A stretch of DNA of 20,002 nucleotides, from the IMG/VR virus record IMGVR_UViG_3300009085_000627, positions 1 through 20,002 of that record, one strand, 5' to 3'. Both the position numbers and the translations under genes were made by a program. Below are positions 7,112-13,183 of the stretch, piece by piece. The stretch comes from a virus. The notes beneath the pieces are model-generated. The model was not told where the DNA came from. It was given only the letters and a program-made list of their open reading frames with translations, and did not search any database. The number at the start of each line of letters is the position of its first letter. Within the stretch, counting starts at the first letter, position 1.

Positions 7112-8326
7112 TTAGTAAATCGCCTTCACAGCTCTCACCGGGCCGCGCCCGAACACCGTCTGCAGGAAATACCTTTCAGCGTCTTTCGTATGGTCGCTCT
7201 GCTTCATCGGCCTGTCCTGGCCCTTCTCCTGCGCCTTCGCGTCCCACACATACCCGCCATACTCCCGAATCGTCTCCTTGCAGTTCCGGCACACATGGTA
7301 CTTGCCAGCCCCCAACAACGTCGCCTGTGTCCTGATCCCGTCTACAACGTCGTTGTTCGCATCCTGCACCATCGGATAGCCCGCCCGCCGCAACTGCGTC
7401 TTGAAACTTGCCGCGCTCGGGTCAACCAGGATCGCCTTCGGCCTGATGTCGCCCAGGAAGTACCGCAGGTCAGTCACATATTCCGAGTCCGTCTTCTGCC
7501 GCCCCGACCTACTCGCATCGTAGTAGTACTCCTGCTCCATCCACGACTGCTCACCGTTCACCCCGAACAGCCCGAACACGGTCGGATTCCCTGTGCCGTA
7601 GTCAACCGACAGGTAATACTCCTGCGCCAGATACAAGGGCTTCTCCCACACATGCTTGTCCTCGCGCCACATATCGTAGACGACTCCCTCCGCGAGAACC
7701 CACAGCCCCAGCACGTACCGCTGATACCACAGCCCCGTGTACTCAGCTTTCAGCGACTCGACGTACTTCGGATCCAGATACGGGTTGTCGTCAATCGTGA
7801 AGTGCCAGACGCCCATGTCCAACTCGTTGCGCCTGTCGAGGTAGTCGGTCTTCAGCCAGTGGTAGGGAGAGTCGGGGTTTGTCGTGCCGTAGAACTTCGC
7901 GCCGGGTATGGACATACGACTCAGCAGCATCGTCCAGAACGACTCAGGCCAAGTCGTAATCTCATCCCCATAGGCCCCAGCCAGTGTCACGCCGCGAATC
8001 TTCATCTCGCTCCGCGCATCGTTCGCACCCGCCAAGTACACCCGTCTCCCCATGATCCACGCTTCGCCGCTTCCCTGTATCACGCGGCACTCCGCAGACC
8101 CCAGGTAGTCCAAGATCGGGTCCAGCACGTTCCGCTTCAGCGTCCGCTCCGTCCTGCCCACCATCATCAGTTCGCCTACCGGCCCCACACACATGAAGTA
8201 CAACCACGACAGGATGCTGGCGACAGTCTTCCCGCTCCGCACACTGCCTTCCCAAATGTTTAGCCGACGCCGCGAACCTACAATGCTGTCCTTCTGCTTC
8301 CCCACAGGCTCCGCTAGTGTTGTCAT
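7112..8326 (-). CDS. terL: Terminase large subunit (PBSX-type)
   Basis: A 404-residue DNA-packaging motor. The ATPase half has a Walker A variant GSVRSGKT (27-34), Walker B AYGDE (D121, E122) and a coupling motif YGTTNPDSP (146-154). The C-terminal RNase H-like nuclease half shows the expected acids in SVDYGTGNPT (D242), ILVDPSAASF (D302) and SDHTKDAERY (D378/D382). The length and the RSGKT form fit the PBSX/SPP1-like group, which often packages by a headful mechanism. The ATG at 8326 has GGAGGT five bases upstream; a TTG at 8338 has no site. The gene is preceded by a 215-base leader that shares elements with the leader of the small gene at 8795. Confidence 0.95.
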   Translation of the reverse strand: MTTLAEPVGKQKDSIVGSRRRLNIWEGSVRSGKTVASILSWLYFMCVGPVGELMMVGRTERTLKRNVLDPILDYLGSAECRVIQGSGEAWIMGRRVYLAGANDARSEMKIRGVTLAGAYGDEITTWPESFWTMLLSRMSIPGAKFYGTTNPDSPYHWLKTDYLDRRNELDMGVWHFTIDDNPYLDPKYVESLKAEYTGLWYQRYVLGLWVLAEGVVYDMWREDKHVWEKPLYLAQEYYLSVDYGTGNPTVFGLFGVNGEQSWMEQEYYYDASRSGRQKTDSEYVTDLRYFLGDIRPKAILVDPSAASFKTQLRRAGYPMVQDANNDVVDGIRTQATLLGAGKYHVCRNCKETIREYGGYVWDAKAQEKGQDRPMKQSDHTKDAERYFLQTVFGRGPVRAVKAIY

Positions 8327-8390
8327 CCTTACCTCCAACGCCCTAAACGGGCCAGTGAAAAACGCTCAAACCCGGTATCACGCACGGCAA

Positions 8391-8529
8391 ACGCGAGACT
8401 TTGCCCCCACACGCAGAAAACGCCCCGCACCGCAAACGGTTCGCCCAACCCCCAGCACTCACCACGCATACGCGTCTACGCCATAGGCTCGGAGTTTTGT
8501 GCCGGAACGAAAGGTTGAGCGGAAGTTTT
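8391..8529 (-). promoter_or_regulatory. terL leader with elements repeated upstream of the next gene
   Basis: The stretch 8327-8540 has no convincing gene. On the plus strand it holds ACGCGAGACTT (8391-8401), AACGAAAGGT (8506-8515) and GCGGAAGTTTT (8519-8529). The same three elements, in the same order and orientation, occur in the leader of the 84-residue gene at 8830-8905. They precede two late genes, so a shared regulatory role is inferred. No clear -35/-10 pair was identified. Confidence 0.4.
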
Positions 8530-8540
8530 CTCGCCCGTCG

Positions 8541-8795
8541 CTAGGTGAGAAGCCGTGCGGAGACGACGGTAGTTAGGTGTTTCGGTCTGTGGAGCGTGTA
8601 CGTTATCCGGCGATAAATCATCTGTGGTTCCAGAATAAAGCCCGATACATGGACACATTGCTTGAAATCGGGGCACTCTGCGGGCTTGCAGTTGCGACAC
8701 TCCCCACAATGCTCGACCATGTCGCTCTCTATCTTCTCAGCAAAGTGCTTGCTCAATACGTCTGCTATCCTCTGTTCGACCCCCAGATCAGTCAT
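8541..8795 (-). CDS. Small Cys-rich protein between terS and terL
   Basis: An unrecognised 84-residue protein. An acidic helical N-terminus (MTDLGVEQRIADVLSKHF) is followed by a cysteine cluster, HCGECRNCKPAECPDFKQC, that could bind zinc or an iron-sulfur cluster, and a basic C-terminus rich in R, H and T. The ATG at 8795 has the near-perfect ribosome site GAGGAGGT, which makes this a confident gene call. The location between the two terminase subunits is where phages often keep HNH nucleases or packaging accessory proteins, but no HNH motif is visible here. A DNA-binding accessory role is only a guess. Confidence 0.72.
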   Translation of the reverse strand: MTDLGVEQRIADVLSKHFAEKIESDMVEHCGECRNCKPAECPDFKQCVHVSGFILEPQMIYRRITYTLHRPKHLTTVVSARLLT

Positions 8796-8829
8796 GGCTA
8801 CCTCCTCAAACGTGGCTTACGCTCGAACG

Positions 8830-8905
8830 ACGCGAGACTTCAACACACGGAGAGTAGCAGTCCTGCCGGGTTATGGGGCAAAACGAAAGGTGCGGCGAAA
8901 GTTTT
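8830..8905 (-). promoter_or_regulatory. Second copy of the repeated late-gene leader elements
   Basis: The plus strand shows ACGCGAGACTT (8830-8840), AACGAAAGGT (8882-8891) and GCGAAAGTTTT (8895-8905). These match 8391-8529 in order and orientation but with shorter spacing (about 40 instead of 105 bases between the first two elements). It lies directly upstream of the small Cys-rich gene. Confidence 0.4.
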
Positions 8906-8947
8906 TCAGGGAAGACCTGCTAGAAGGGGCGGGAAAACCAACCCCCT

Positions 8948-9229
8948 TTAGGAGTTGAGTACACCCCCAGGCCCTTCCAGCAACTGCCACAGGATGCCCC
9001 ACCCGGTCCCAGCCGGCACCCACACCCACAACCTGCCATCAGACGCACCAGGACGGGCCAGGACGCGTTTTGTGTACGTTGTCCGTGTTCGGATGCGTGT
9101 TGACTGTCTCGACGCAACAGAGACGCCTTCAAGCAACACACGACACAGAAGGAACACGGCCAGCACGCAGAGAACAGAGGGAGCGCACAGCACCCGATCA
9201 GCGACCACTGCACACTCTGTCAGTCTCAA
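8948..9229 (-). CDS. Doubtful small membrane-protein frame
   Basis: The stretch 8796-9259 between terS and the Cys-rich gene contains one open frame of interest, 93 residues with a hydrophobic segment (SVLCVLAVFLLCRVLLEGV), an Arg/Thr-rich middle and a Trp/Gly-rich end (LWVWVPAGTGWGILWQLLEG). The start would be TTG with no good ribosome site, and another frame is open over the same bases. The TerS-proximal position and single helix would suit a small structural or regulatory membrane protein, but this may equally be non-coding leader DNA. I keep it only as a low-confidence entry. Confidence 0.25.
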   Translation of the reverse strand: MRLTECAVVADRVLCAPSVLCVLAVFLLCRVLLEGVSVASRQSTRIRTRTTYTKRVLARPGASDGRLWVWVPAGTGWGILWQLLEGPGGVLNS

Positions 9230-9259
9230 AACAACGTCCCATAATGGACCTTATGTCCA

Positions 9260-9706
9260 CTAGGCTGTATCCTTGACATTCTCTCGCTTACTAATGTCAA
9301 CATCTTGTCTAACCATGCGGGACACCAGCTCAATAACGGCACCTTTGGTGCCGGCCTGTTCGGTTATCTCTTCCTGCCTGCGCTTGTCGTAGAGAATAGC
9401 CAGTCCCATTGCGTAGTTATAGAGCGACCCCGGCTTCTCCAGCTTCGGTAGCAGGCCCAACGCGTGGTCGATCACCATGTCCAATGCTTCTGCGCGACGA
9501 ATGCGGTCGTAGACAATGCCCGTTTCTCTGGCTTTTTGCTGTGCAACCTGCTTGGTATTTAGACCATATTGGTTAGCAACCTTCGCCACTGTCGCACTTG
9601 ACCTTCCCACACTCCTGCCAACCTTCTGGCAGCTCATGCCCTGCCTGAGTAGTCCAACAATCTGCTCCTCTTCCTGTGGCGTTAGCCTGATTGGTGGTCT
9701 ACCCAT
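9260..9706 (-). CDS. terS: Probable terminase small subunit, HTH protein
   Basis: A 148-residue protein with an N-terminal homeodomain-like helix-turn-helix of the resolvase/small-terminase kind (MGRPPIRLTPQEEEQIVGLL, then QGMSCQKVGRSVGRSSATVA, residues about 1-50), followed by helices containing LPKLEKPGSLYNYAMGLAIL that could mediate oligomerisation. Small terminases bind the packaging site and feed DNA to TerL, which lies about 1 kb downstream on the same strand. The ATG at 9706 with AGGGAGTG upstream is chosen over a GTG at 9715. It is the first gene of the leftward late transcript and diverges from the plus-strand island. A transcription factor role cannot be excluded, because the DNA-binding domain is the only part I recognise. 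Confidence 0.7.
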   Translation of the reverse strand: MGRPPIRLTPQEEEQIVGLLRQGMSCQKVGRSVGRSSATVAKVANQYGLNTKQVAQQKARETGIVYDRIRRAEALDMVIDHALGLLPKLEKPGSLYNYAMGLAILYDKRRQEEITEQAGTKGAVIELVSRMVRQDVDISKRENVKDTA

Positions 9707-9750
9707 AGCGAACACTCCCTGCGTTATTGTGGTTTCTGCGTCGAAATGTG

Positions 9751-9789
9751 TTGCGTTCTGTCGGTGTCTAGTGTTATATTATGAGTAGG
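9751..9789 (+). promoter_or_regulatory. Promoter of the plus-strand island, copy 1 of a 19-base motif
   Basis: TTGCGT at 9751-9756 and TATATT at 9775-9780 are 18 bases apart, a fair sigma-70-like pair. The -10 region is embedded in GTGTTATATTATGAGTAGG (9771-9789), which recurs with two changes at 11384-11402 ahead of another plus-strand gene. The start codon of the first island gene is at 9815, after an AAGGAGGAGGGG ribosome site. Confidence 0.6.
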
Positions 9790-9814
9790 TACAGACAAGG
9801 AGGAGGGGTCTTCA

Positions 9815-10048
9815 ATGACAGACAACCAAACCGACAAGGCCGCATCGGGCGTTCGGTCTGAGGACGCATGGACGACATCGCGCGGCACACCGCGTGTCTA
9901 CCACCTTTACCGCGACTGCTGGCGATTGGGTGGTCCGACCGGATACCGGCCAATACATTGTAGGCGTTCTTGGGCCGAAGGGCTGCTGCCCCTTTGCCCG
10001 GTTTGCGCCAAACGAGCACAGACGCAGAGCAGTTCTGTCGAGCAGTAG
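9815..10048 (+). CDS. Small putative zinc-binding protein
   Basis: A 77-residue protein. After a polar N-terminus it shows VYHLYRDCWRL (about 28-38) and later LPLCPVCAKRA, an H-x4-C ... C-x2-C arrangement that resembles short zinc-binding proteins common in phages. There is no signal peptide or membrane helix. AGGAGGAGGGG precedes the ATG. It is the first gene of the plus-strand island and lies directly behind the promoter at 9751-9789. The function is unknown; a regulator or host-interaction factor is plausible from its size and position. Confidence 0.65.
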   Translation: MTDNQTDKAASGVRSEDAWTTSRGTPRVYHLYRDCWRLGGPTGYRPIHCRRSWAEGLLPLCPVCAKRAQTQSSSVEQ

Positions 10049-10070
10049 AGAACAAGAGGAGGGGAACACA

Positions 10071-10520
10071 GTGGACAACGAGGACCGCATTGCAGAACTG
10101 GTCAAGCGTGACCACATCAGCATGACGTGTCGGCACCTGGGATCGAGCATCGTTCGTGACACTTGGCACACTACTGCCAACACATTCCGCGACGATTGGA
10201 CATGCACACTCCGTTTCGCCGGTCATCGGCTAACGACACCGTTTCACATGGGCAGTGGGCATAATGGCAAGGCACCGACCGTTGACATGGTTCTCGATGC
10301 ACTCCTGCTCGATGCGAACAGCGTGAATGAGGCCAGGGACTTCGAGGACTGGTGTGCCAACATGGGTTACGAAAAGATCAGTGAATACCGCGCGGCACGG
10401 CAAGCCTACAATGCCTGCGTACGAATCGGCGAACGGCTAGAGAAGTTCCTTGGCCCCGTGCTCTATGTAGAGTACATGTATGGCGAATGTGAAGAGATCG
10501 CGGATGAGCCAACATGCTAA
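10071..10520 (+). CDS. Conserved phage hypothetical protein (149 aa)
   Basis: The family is familiar from many phages but has no function I can name. Typical segments are DDWTCTLRFAGHRLTTPFHM with GSGHNG after it, TVDMVLDALLLDANSV, ARDFEDWCANMGY and the final helices around RIGERLEKFLGP. The start is the GTG at 10071, because AGGAGGGG lies six bases before it; a longer reading from 9894 would run through the preceding gene. It follows the small zinc protein by 22 bases and overlaps the next gene by 7 bases. Confidence 0.8.
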   Translation: MDNEDRIAELVKRDHISMTCRHLGSSIVRDTWHTTANTFRDDWTCTLRFAGHRLTTPFHMGSGHNGKAPTVDMVLDALLLDANSVNEARDFEDWCANMGYEKISEYRAARQAYNACVRIGERLEKFLGPVLYVEYMYGECEEIADEPTC

Positions 10521-10687
10521 AGACTTGGGCGACCATCATTCGCCAATTCATCGCCTACCGTCACACCTGGCGATACATCGTCAAGTTTCAAACCGACGCC
10601 ATGCCGCATCCAGGTGAGGCCTACTGCAACACGCTAGCAGAGGCTGAAGCGTTCACAATCGCGATCCTGCACGGAAAGGAGGAGTAG
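10514..10687 (+). CDS. Small hypothetical protein (57 aa)
   Basis: A short gene starting MLKTWATIIRQFIAYRHTWR and ending ILHGKEE. It mixes aromatic and basic residues with no clear membrane helix, and the middle part YIVKFQTDAMPHPGEAYCNT looks like a small beta-alpha fold. It overlaps the preceding stop by 7 bases, with GGATGAG just upstream, and its own end contains the AAGGAGGAG ribosome site of the following gene. That nested arrangement is the best evidence that it is real. No family recognised. Confidence 0.65.
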   Translation: MLKTWATIIRQFIAYRHTWRYIVKFQTDAMPHPGEAYCNTLAEAEAFTIAILHGKEE

Positions 10688-10690
10688 ACA

Positions 10691-10906
10691 ATGAATGCCA
10701 TAGAACGTCGAGCAATCAAGGGAAAGCTGCTGGACAAGCTAGCCTCCGAAGGGTACAGCGTTCACTGCACCGATTCTTCGTATATTGCCATGTTCACCGA
10801 CAAACCAATAAACAAGAGCAGCAGCTTCCTTCGGAAAGGATTAAACGAACCCTACCTGACTAGCTTCGGGCCTGTTACCGCTCTAAAATACTTGGACCGC
10901 AAATAA
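10691..10906 (+). CDS. Small hypothetical protein (71 aa)
   Basis: A 71-residue protein starting MNAIERRAIKGKLLDKLASE. It has a helical N-terminus, a central GYSVHCTDSSYIAMFTDK strand-like part and a C-terminal SFGPVTALKYLDRK. AAGGAGGAG lies seven bases before the ATG and overlaps the end of the previous gene. No motif or family recognised. Its AT-richer codon choice than the late genes may suggest a separate origin, but the gene is too short to be sure. Confidence 0.65.
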   Translation: MNAIERRAIKGKLLDKLASEGYSVHCTDSSYIAMFTDKPINKSSSFLRKGLNEPYLTSFGPVTALKYLDRK

Positions 10907-10964
10907 TAGACTCACAAGGCAGGCCTTGACGGTTCGGGCCCGCTTCAGGAAGGAGGTGGAGAAG

Positions 10965-11126
10965 GTGGACGAATGGTTTGAGTCAATCAATCCGCATACA
11001 TGCCCATTCTGCGGCACACCAGACGGGCCAGACATCGAATGGGTAAGGAACGGTGTCCAATGGTTTGAGTGCTCAGAGTGTGGTCGCCGGTTCTTTAGGG
11101 TGGCAAACACAGAAGACGTTGGCTAG
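10965..11126 (+). CDS. Zinc-ribbon protein (53 aa)
   Basis: A 53-residue protein with a two-knuckle zinc ribbon: CPFCG near the N-terminus and CSECG about 27 residues later, followed by RRFFRV. The start is the GTG at 10965, seven bases after AAGGAGGT; an earlier TTG at 10926 would add residues with no ribosome site. Such ribbons occur in phage transcription or nucleic-acid binding factors, but nothing more specific can be read. The gene is followed by two hairpins, so it ends the first transcript of the island. Confidence 0.7.
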   Translation: MDEWFESINPHTCPFCGTPDGPDIEWVRNGVQWFECSECGRRFFRVANTEDVG

Positions 11127-11140
11127 CACCTGCCACACGG

Positions 11141-11205
11141 GCCGCAGGTGATTCGCTCCTGCGGCTTTCGTGTTCTCTCCTGCCGGTCCCGATCAGGCGA
11201 CCGGC
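11141..11205 (+). terminator. Tandem hairpins ending the plus-strand operon
   Basis: The first hairpin pairs GCCGCAGG (11141-11148) with CCTGCGGC (11158-11165) across a 9-base loop and is followed by TTTCGTG. The second pairs GCCGGTC (11182-11188) with GACCGGC (11199-11205). They lie 14 bases after the zinc-ribbon stop. The U-tract is weak, so termination efficiency is uncertain. Beyond them, 11206-11317 shows nothing recognisable. Confidence 0.6.
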
Positions 11206-11317
11206 TCCCCCGCCATGCCTGCCATTCTTTCCCATTTCCACACCCTGCGCTCCCCGCTCCCTGCCAGCACCACGATCGCACCAGCTTGTGCCAGCGCACC
11301 ACCGTCAGCGTTCCGGC

Positions 11318-11381
11318 GTTTGAGAGTTTGAGAGTTTCAGAGTTTCAGAGTTTGAGAGTTTCGCTTGCTCAGAGTTTCGGC
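11318..11381 (+). repeat. 8-base tandem repeat (GTTTSAGA)
   Basis: Units in register are GTTTGAGA (11318, 11326), GTTTCAGA (11334, 11342) and GTTTGAGA (11350), followed by degenerate units up to GTTTCGGC at 11374-11381. The array abuts the putative promoter of the HTH gene, so it may be a protein-binding array or a slippage-prone spacer. Confidence 0.75.
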
Positions 11382-11402
11382 ATGTGTTACATTATGCGTA
11401 GG
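11365..11402 (+). promoter_or_regulatory. Promoter of the HTH gene, copy 2 of the 19-base motif
   Basis: GTGTTACATTATGCGTAGG (11384-11402) matches the motif at 9771-9789 in 17 of 19 positions. TTGCTC (11365-11370) and TACATT (11388-11393) form a weak -35/-10 pair with 17-base spacing. The ATG of the HTH gene is at 11412 after AGGAGGT, so the leader would be very short. Confidence 0.5.
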
Positions 11403-11411
11403 AGGTGTGCC

Positions 11412-11687
11412 ATGCTCTACACAGTTGAAGACCTGGCCTTGCGCTATGGTGTGAACGGCAGTCGCATCCGTCAACTCCGCTTCGCGCGTCAGCGTGAGCT
11501 TGGTCGGCAGATCGGGCGCACTTTTGTAGGCGCACACGGATCGCCAACGGTATTCACGGAGGAGGAGGCGTTACTGCTGCGCCCACGCTTGCGCGGTAGG
11601 CCGGGGCAGTTGCGCTCGATGGTGCGATTGTCGGACCCCGAATTGTCGGACCCTCAGTTGTCGGGGGTCGAATTGTCGCGCCCCTAA
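11412..11687 (+). CDS. Small helix-turn-helix DNA-binding protein
   Basis: A 91-residue protein. The N-terminus MLYTVEDLALRYGVNGSRIR followed by QLRFARQRELG has the look of a MerR/excisionase-type winged helix, with TVFTEEEALLLRPR as the likely wing and last helix. This suits a small regulator or Xis-like protein. The C-terminus (SDPELSDPQLSGVELS) is encoded by a 15-base tandem repeat that continues past the TAA stop, so the tail probably grew by repeat expansion. AGGAGGT precedes the ATG at 11412; upstream open sequence in this frame is judged non-coding because it includes the 8-base array and terminator region. Confidence 0.65.
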   Translation: MLYTVEDLALRYGVNGSRIRQLRFARQRELGRQIGRTFVGAHGSPTVFTEEEALLLRPRLRGRPGQLRSMVRLSDPELSDPQLSGVELSRP

Positions 11688-11731
11688 TTGTCATGCCCTT
11701 AGTTGCGCTGCCCTCAATGGTCAGGCAAAGA
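11627..11731 (+). repeat. 15-base tandem repeat crossing a stop codon
   Basis: Seven units in register begin at 11627, 11642, 11657, 11672, 11687, 11702 and 11717. The core is ATTGTCGGACCCYSA, with later units diverging (ATTGTCATGCCCTTA, GTTGCGCTGCCCTCA). Four units encode the end of the HTH protein as an LSDPE-like pentapeptide; the rest are intergenic. The two nearly identical units at 11627 and 11642 suggest recent expansion. Confidence 0.8.
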
Positions 11732-11735
11732 AATA

Positions 11736-11807
11736 GCCCCCGCTACTGCCGCACCTTGCGTCGCGCTAGGCAGACGCTTCCACATGGTTGATGCCGTTTG
11801 CGGGGGC
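11736..11807 (-). terminator. Large stem-loop between convergent genes
   Basis: GCCCCCGC (11736-11743) pairs perfectly with GCGGGGGC (11800-11807). A smaller hairpin inside pairs GCGTC (11758-11762) with GACGC (11773-11777). On the minus strand the outer stem is followed by TATTTCTTT, as for a terminator at the end of the early operon, eight bases after the sigma-like gene stop. The long loop is unusual for a simple terminator, so a structured RNA is an alternative. Confidence 0.45.
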
Positions 11808-11815
11808 CACAGTTG

Positions 11816-12442
11816 TCATTTTCTCCACCCCGTGCTCGCGCAGATGAGGGGCGGCACCTCGAAGCAATCGCACAGGTACTCGCGCAGGCGGTTCTCAATG
11901 ATCGGGCGGTACTCGTTGTAGCGCGTCCACCTTGCGCCAGCGTTGTAGCGCAGCCACAGCTCAAAGGGGAAGAAGGGCACGGCGGTACGCTTCTGCTTGC
12001 GGGCGGTATCGCGCATAAGGGCGGTGTAGTGTTCGGCCCCATTCGTTTGCTCATACATGAACCTGTGGGAAGGGCATTTCCCTGACAAGGAAACGCAAAT
12101 ATCCCTAAGCCTGTCCTTCGCCCTCCTCAAATGGGTTTCCACACTGCTTGTGCTAACCTCCAATCTCTCCGCGATCTGTTCCTGAGTATAGCCGTCGAAG
12201 TAGTACAGTTCGATACATTGTGCCTGCCGTGGTGGCAGGTCATTGATGAGCGTGAGCAACGCACTCTGTGTCCTGCACTCATCCACAACCACACCATCGG
12301 CCATCATCAGGCCAACAGGTATCTCTCGCCGTTGCTGCCGAATGTCGGTGAACGCCATGTCCTCATCGAGTAGCCGTTGCGCCTCGGCCTCGTCAATCGC
12401 TCCCGCCTTCAGCATCACGATGATCTCGGTTGTCTTATCCAT
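11816..12442 (-). CDS. Sigma region 4-like transcription regulator
   Basis: A 208-residue protein. Residues about 65-115 are a sigma-70 region 4: LINDLPPRQAQCIELYYFDG, then YTQEQIAERLEVSTSSVETH with LRRAKDRLR, the helix-turn-helix that reads -35 elements. There is no region 2, so it cannot be a full sigma factor. The N-terminal 60 residues and the C-terminal 90 (rich in aromatic and Arg residues) are not recognised. As the last gene of the early operon and the one nearest the late operon, it is a good candidate for the late-gene activator, like ArpU-type proteins of Bacillota phages. The ATG at 12442 has TAGGAGG six bases upstream. Confidence 0.8.
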   Translation of the reverse strand: MDKTTEIIVMLKAGAIDEAEAQRLLDEDMAFTDIRQQRREIPVGLMMADGVVVDECRTQSALLTLINDLPPRQAQCIELYYFDGYTQEQIAERLEVSTSSVETHLRRAKDRLRDICVSLSGKCPSHRFMYEQTNGAEHYTALMRDTARKQKRTAVPFFPFELWLRYNAGARWTRYNEYRPIIENRLREYLCDCFEVPPLICASTGWRK

Positions 12443-12471
12443 GTGTGGCCTCCTAGTGGGGGCCGCAAAGG

Positions 12472-12510
12472 AAAACGCGACCCCGAATACTCTTGGGGCC
12501 GCGCGTTTTT
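12472..12510 (-). terminator. Strong hairpin upstream of the sigma-like gene
   Basis: AAAACGCG (12472-12479) with CCCC (12481-12484) pairs with GGGG (12495-12498) and CGCGTTTT (12502-12509). Both strands end in a T-run (TTTTCC on minus, TTTTT on plus), as in bidirectional rho-independent terminators. It lies between the 135-residue gene and the sigma-like gene, 30 bases before the latter's start. It could terminate or attenuate read-through and make sigma-like gene expression a separate decision. Confidence 0.7.
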
Positions 12511-12562
12511 CGCTCTGGCCTATGCAGTTATTGAGTTTTTCGGTACGTCGCTATGGGCCGGG

Positions 12563-12970
12563 CTACTTCTCGTACTTGGCCTTTAGCCGCTCGAACTGCG
12601 CCCGCTCTCTTTGCTCGTCACAACGCTTCTGCATCTCACGCTTGGTTGCTTCCCACTCTTGACGCGCCTCAAGTGCGCCCGGAAACCCGTTCTCCTCAAG
12701 ATCATGCAGATAGTCCCACCAATCGGGTACACAGCTCTCGTTGTCGCACTCTGACGTATCTGTGCCGGGGCGAAAGTTGCTTATATCCTTGGACTCGTCA
12801 CCAAAGATGTGTTCGTGAAAGCACAACACGGTTCCGTCATCAAACAGGAAGTACCAACGCTGTGGAAACATCTGCTCCGCGAACATGCGGACAATAACCT
12901 TGCCTTCTACATCTGTCCACTTGATCGGGCGCGGTAGGTTGTGCTTGGTAAGTAACTCCCATCCATCCAT
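12563..12970 (-). CDS. Hypothetical protein (135 aa), charged
   Basis: An unrecognised protein starting MDGWELLTKHNLPRPIKWTD. The first half looks like a small beta domain (KVIVRMFAEQ, RWYFLFDDGTVLCFHEH); the second half is strongly charged and helical (EARQEWEATKREMQKRCDEQ onwards), probably a coiled coil. The ATG at 12970 has GGGGGTGA upstream; an earlier GTG overlaps the ribosome site itself. It starts 5 bases after the previous stop and is followed by the hairpin at 12472-12510. Confidence 0.72.
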   Translation of the reverse strand: MDGWELLTKHNLPRPIKWTDVEGKVIVRMFAEQMFPQRWYFLFDDGTVLCFHEHIFGDESKDISNFRPGTDTSECDNESCVPDWWDYLHDLEENGFPGALEARQEWEATKREMQKRCDEQRERAQFERLKAKYEK

Positions 12971-12975
12971 CTCTC

Positions 12976-13179
12976 TCACCCCCTCGGCTTCTCGTTCGGA
13001 CAGATGTCCTCAATCAGTTCGCTTACGTTGGTGTCAATCTTGACCGGCTCACTATGCCGCACCCTGACCGTGATCTCCACAAAGCGATACTTGTGGATGG
13101 TTTCCACAACCTTGTCAGCGATTGCCCTGTCTGTCGGTGTCCAATCGCTGCGGTCCACTTCCTGCGGCGGTTGCGTCAT
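12976..13179 (-). CDS. Small hypothetical protein (67 aa)
   Basis: An unrecognised 67-residue protein starting MTQPPQEVDRSDWTPTDRAI, with a middle helix (ADKVVETIHKYRF), strand-like VEITVRVRHSEPV and an acidic end. AAGGAGTGA precedes the ATG by a few bases. It begins 4 bases after the preceding coiled-coil gene. Compact alpha-beta small protein; no function assigned. Confidence 0.68.
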   Translation of the reverse strand: MTQPPQEVDRSDWTPTDRAIADKVVETIHKYRFVEITVRVRHSEPVKIDTNVSELIEDICPNEKPRG

Positions 13180-13183
13180 GCTG

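Noticed and set aside
7190-8263. 357-codon open frame on the plus strand opposite terL
   Set aside because: The translation is biased towards Arg, Val, Pro and His, with no recognisable domain, and mirrors the codons of a secure terminase gene.
8476-8709. 77-codon minus-strand frame overlapping the Cys-rich gene
   Set aside because: It overlaps a gene with a near-perfect ribosome site and has no such site itself; the translation shows no pattern.
8920-9213. 97-codon minus-strand frame in the terS-terL gap
   Set aside because: It starts with GTG without a ribosome site and is Cys/Gly-rich. The competing frame ending at 8948 is slightly more protein-like, and neither is convincing.
11148-11411. 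N-terminal extension of the small HTH gene
   Set aside because: It would translate the terminator hairpin, the 8-base repeat and the promoter. The ATG at 11412 has its own AGGAGGT.
11318-11731. CRISPR array
   Set aside because: Both repeat blocks are contiguous tandem repeats of 8 and 15 bases without unique spacers, and no cas gene is near.
11736-11807. tRNA gene on the minus strand
   Set aside because: The outer stem and about 72-base length are suggestive, but there is no T-loop GTTCRA-type sequence, no plausible anticodon arm, and the stem is 8 rather than 7 pairs.
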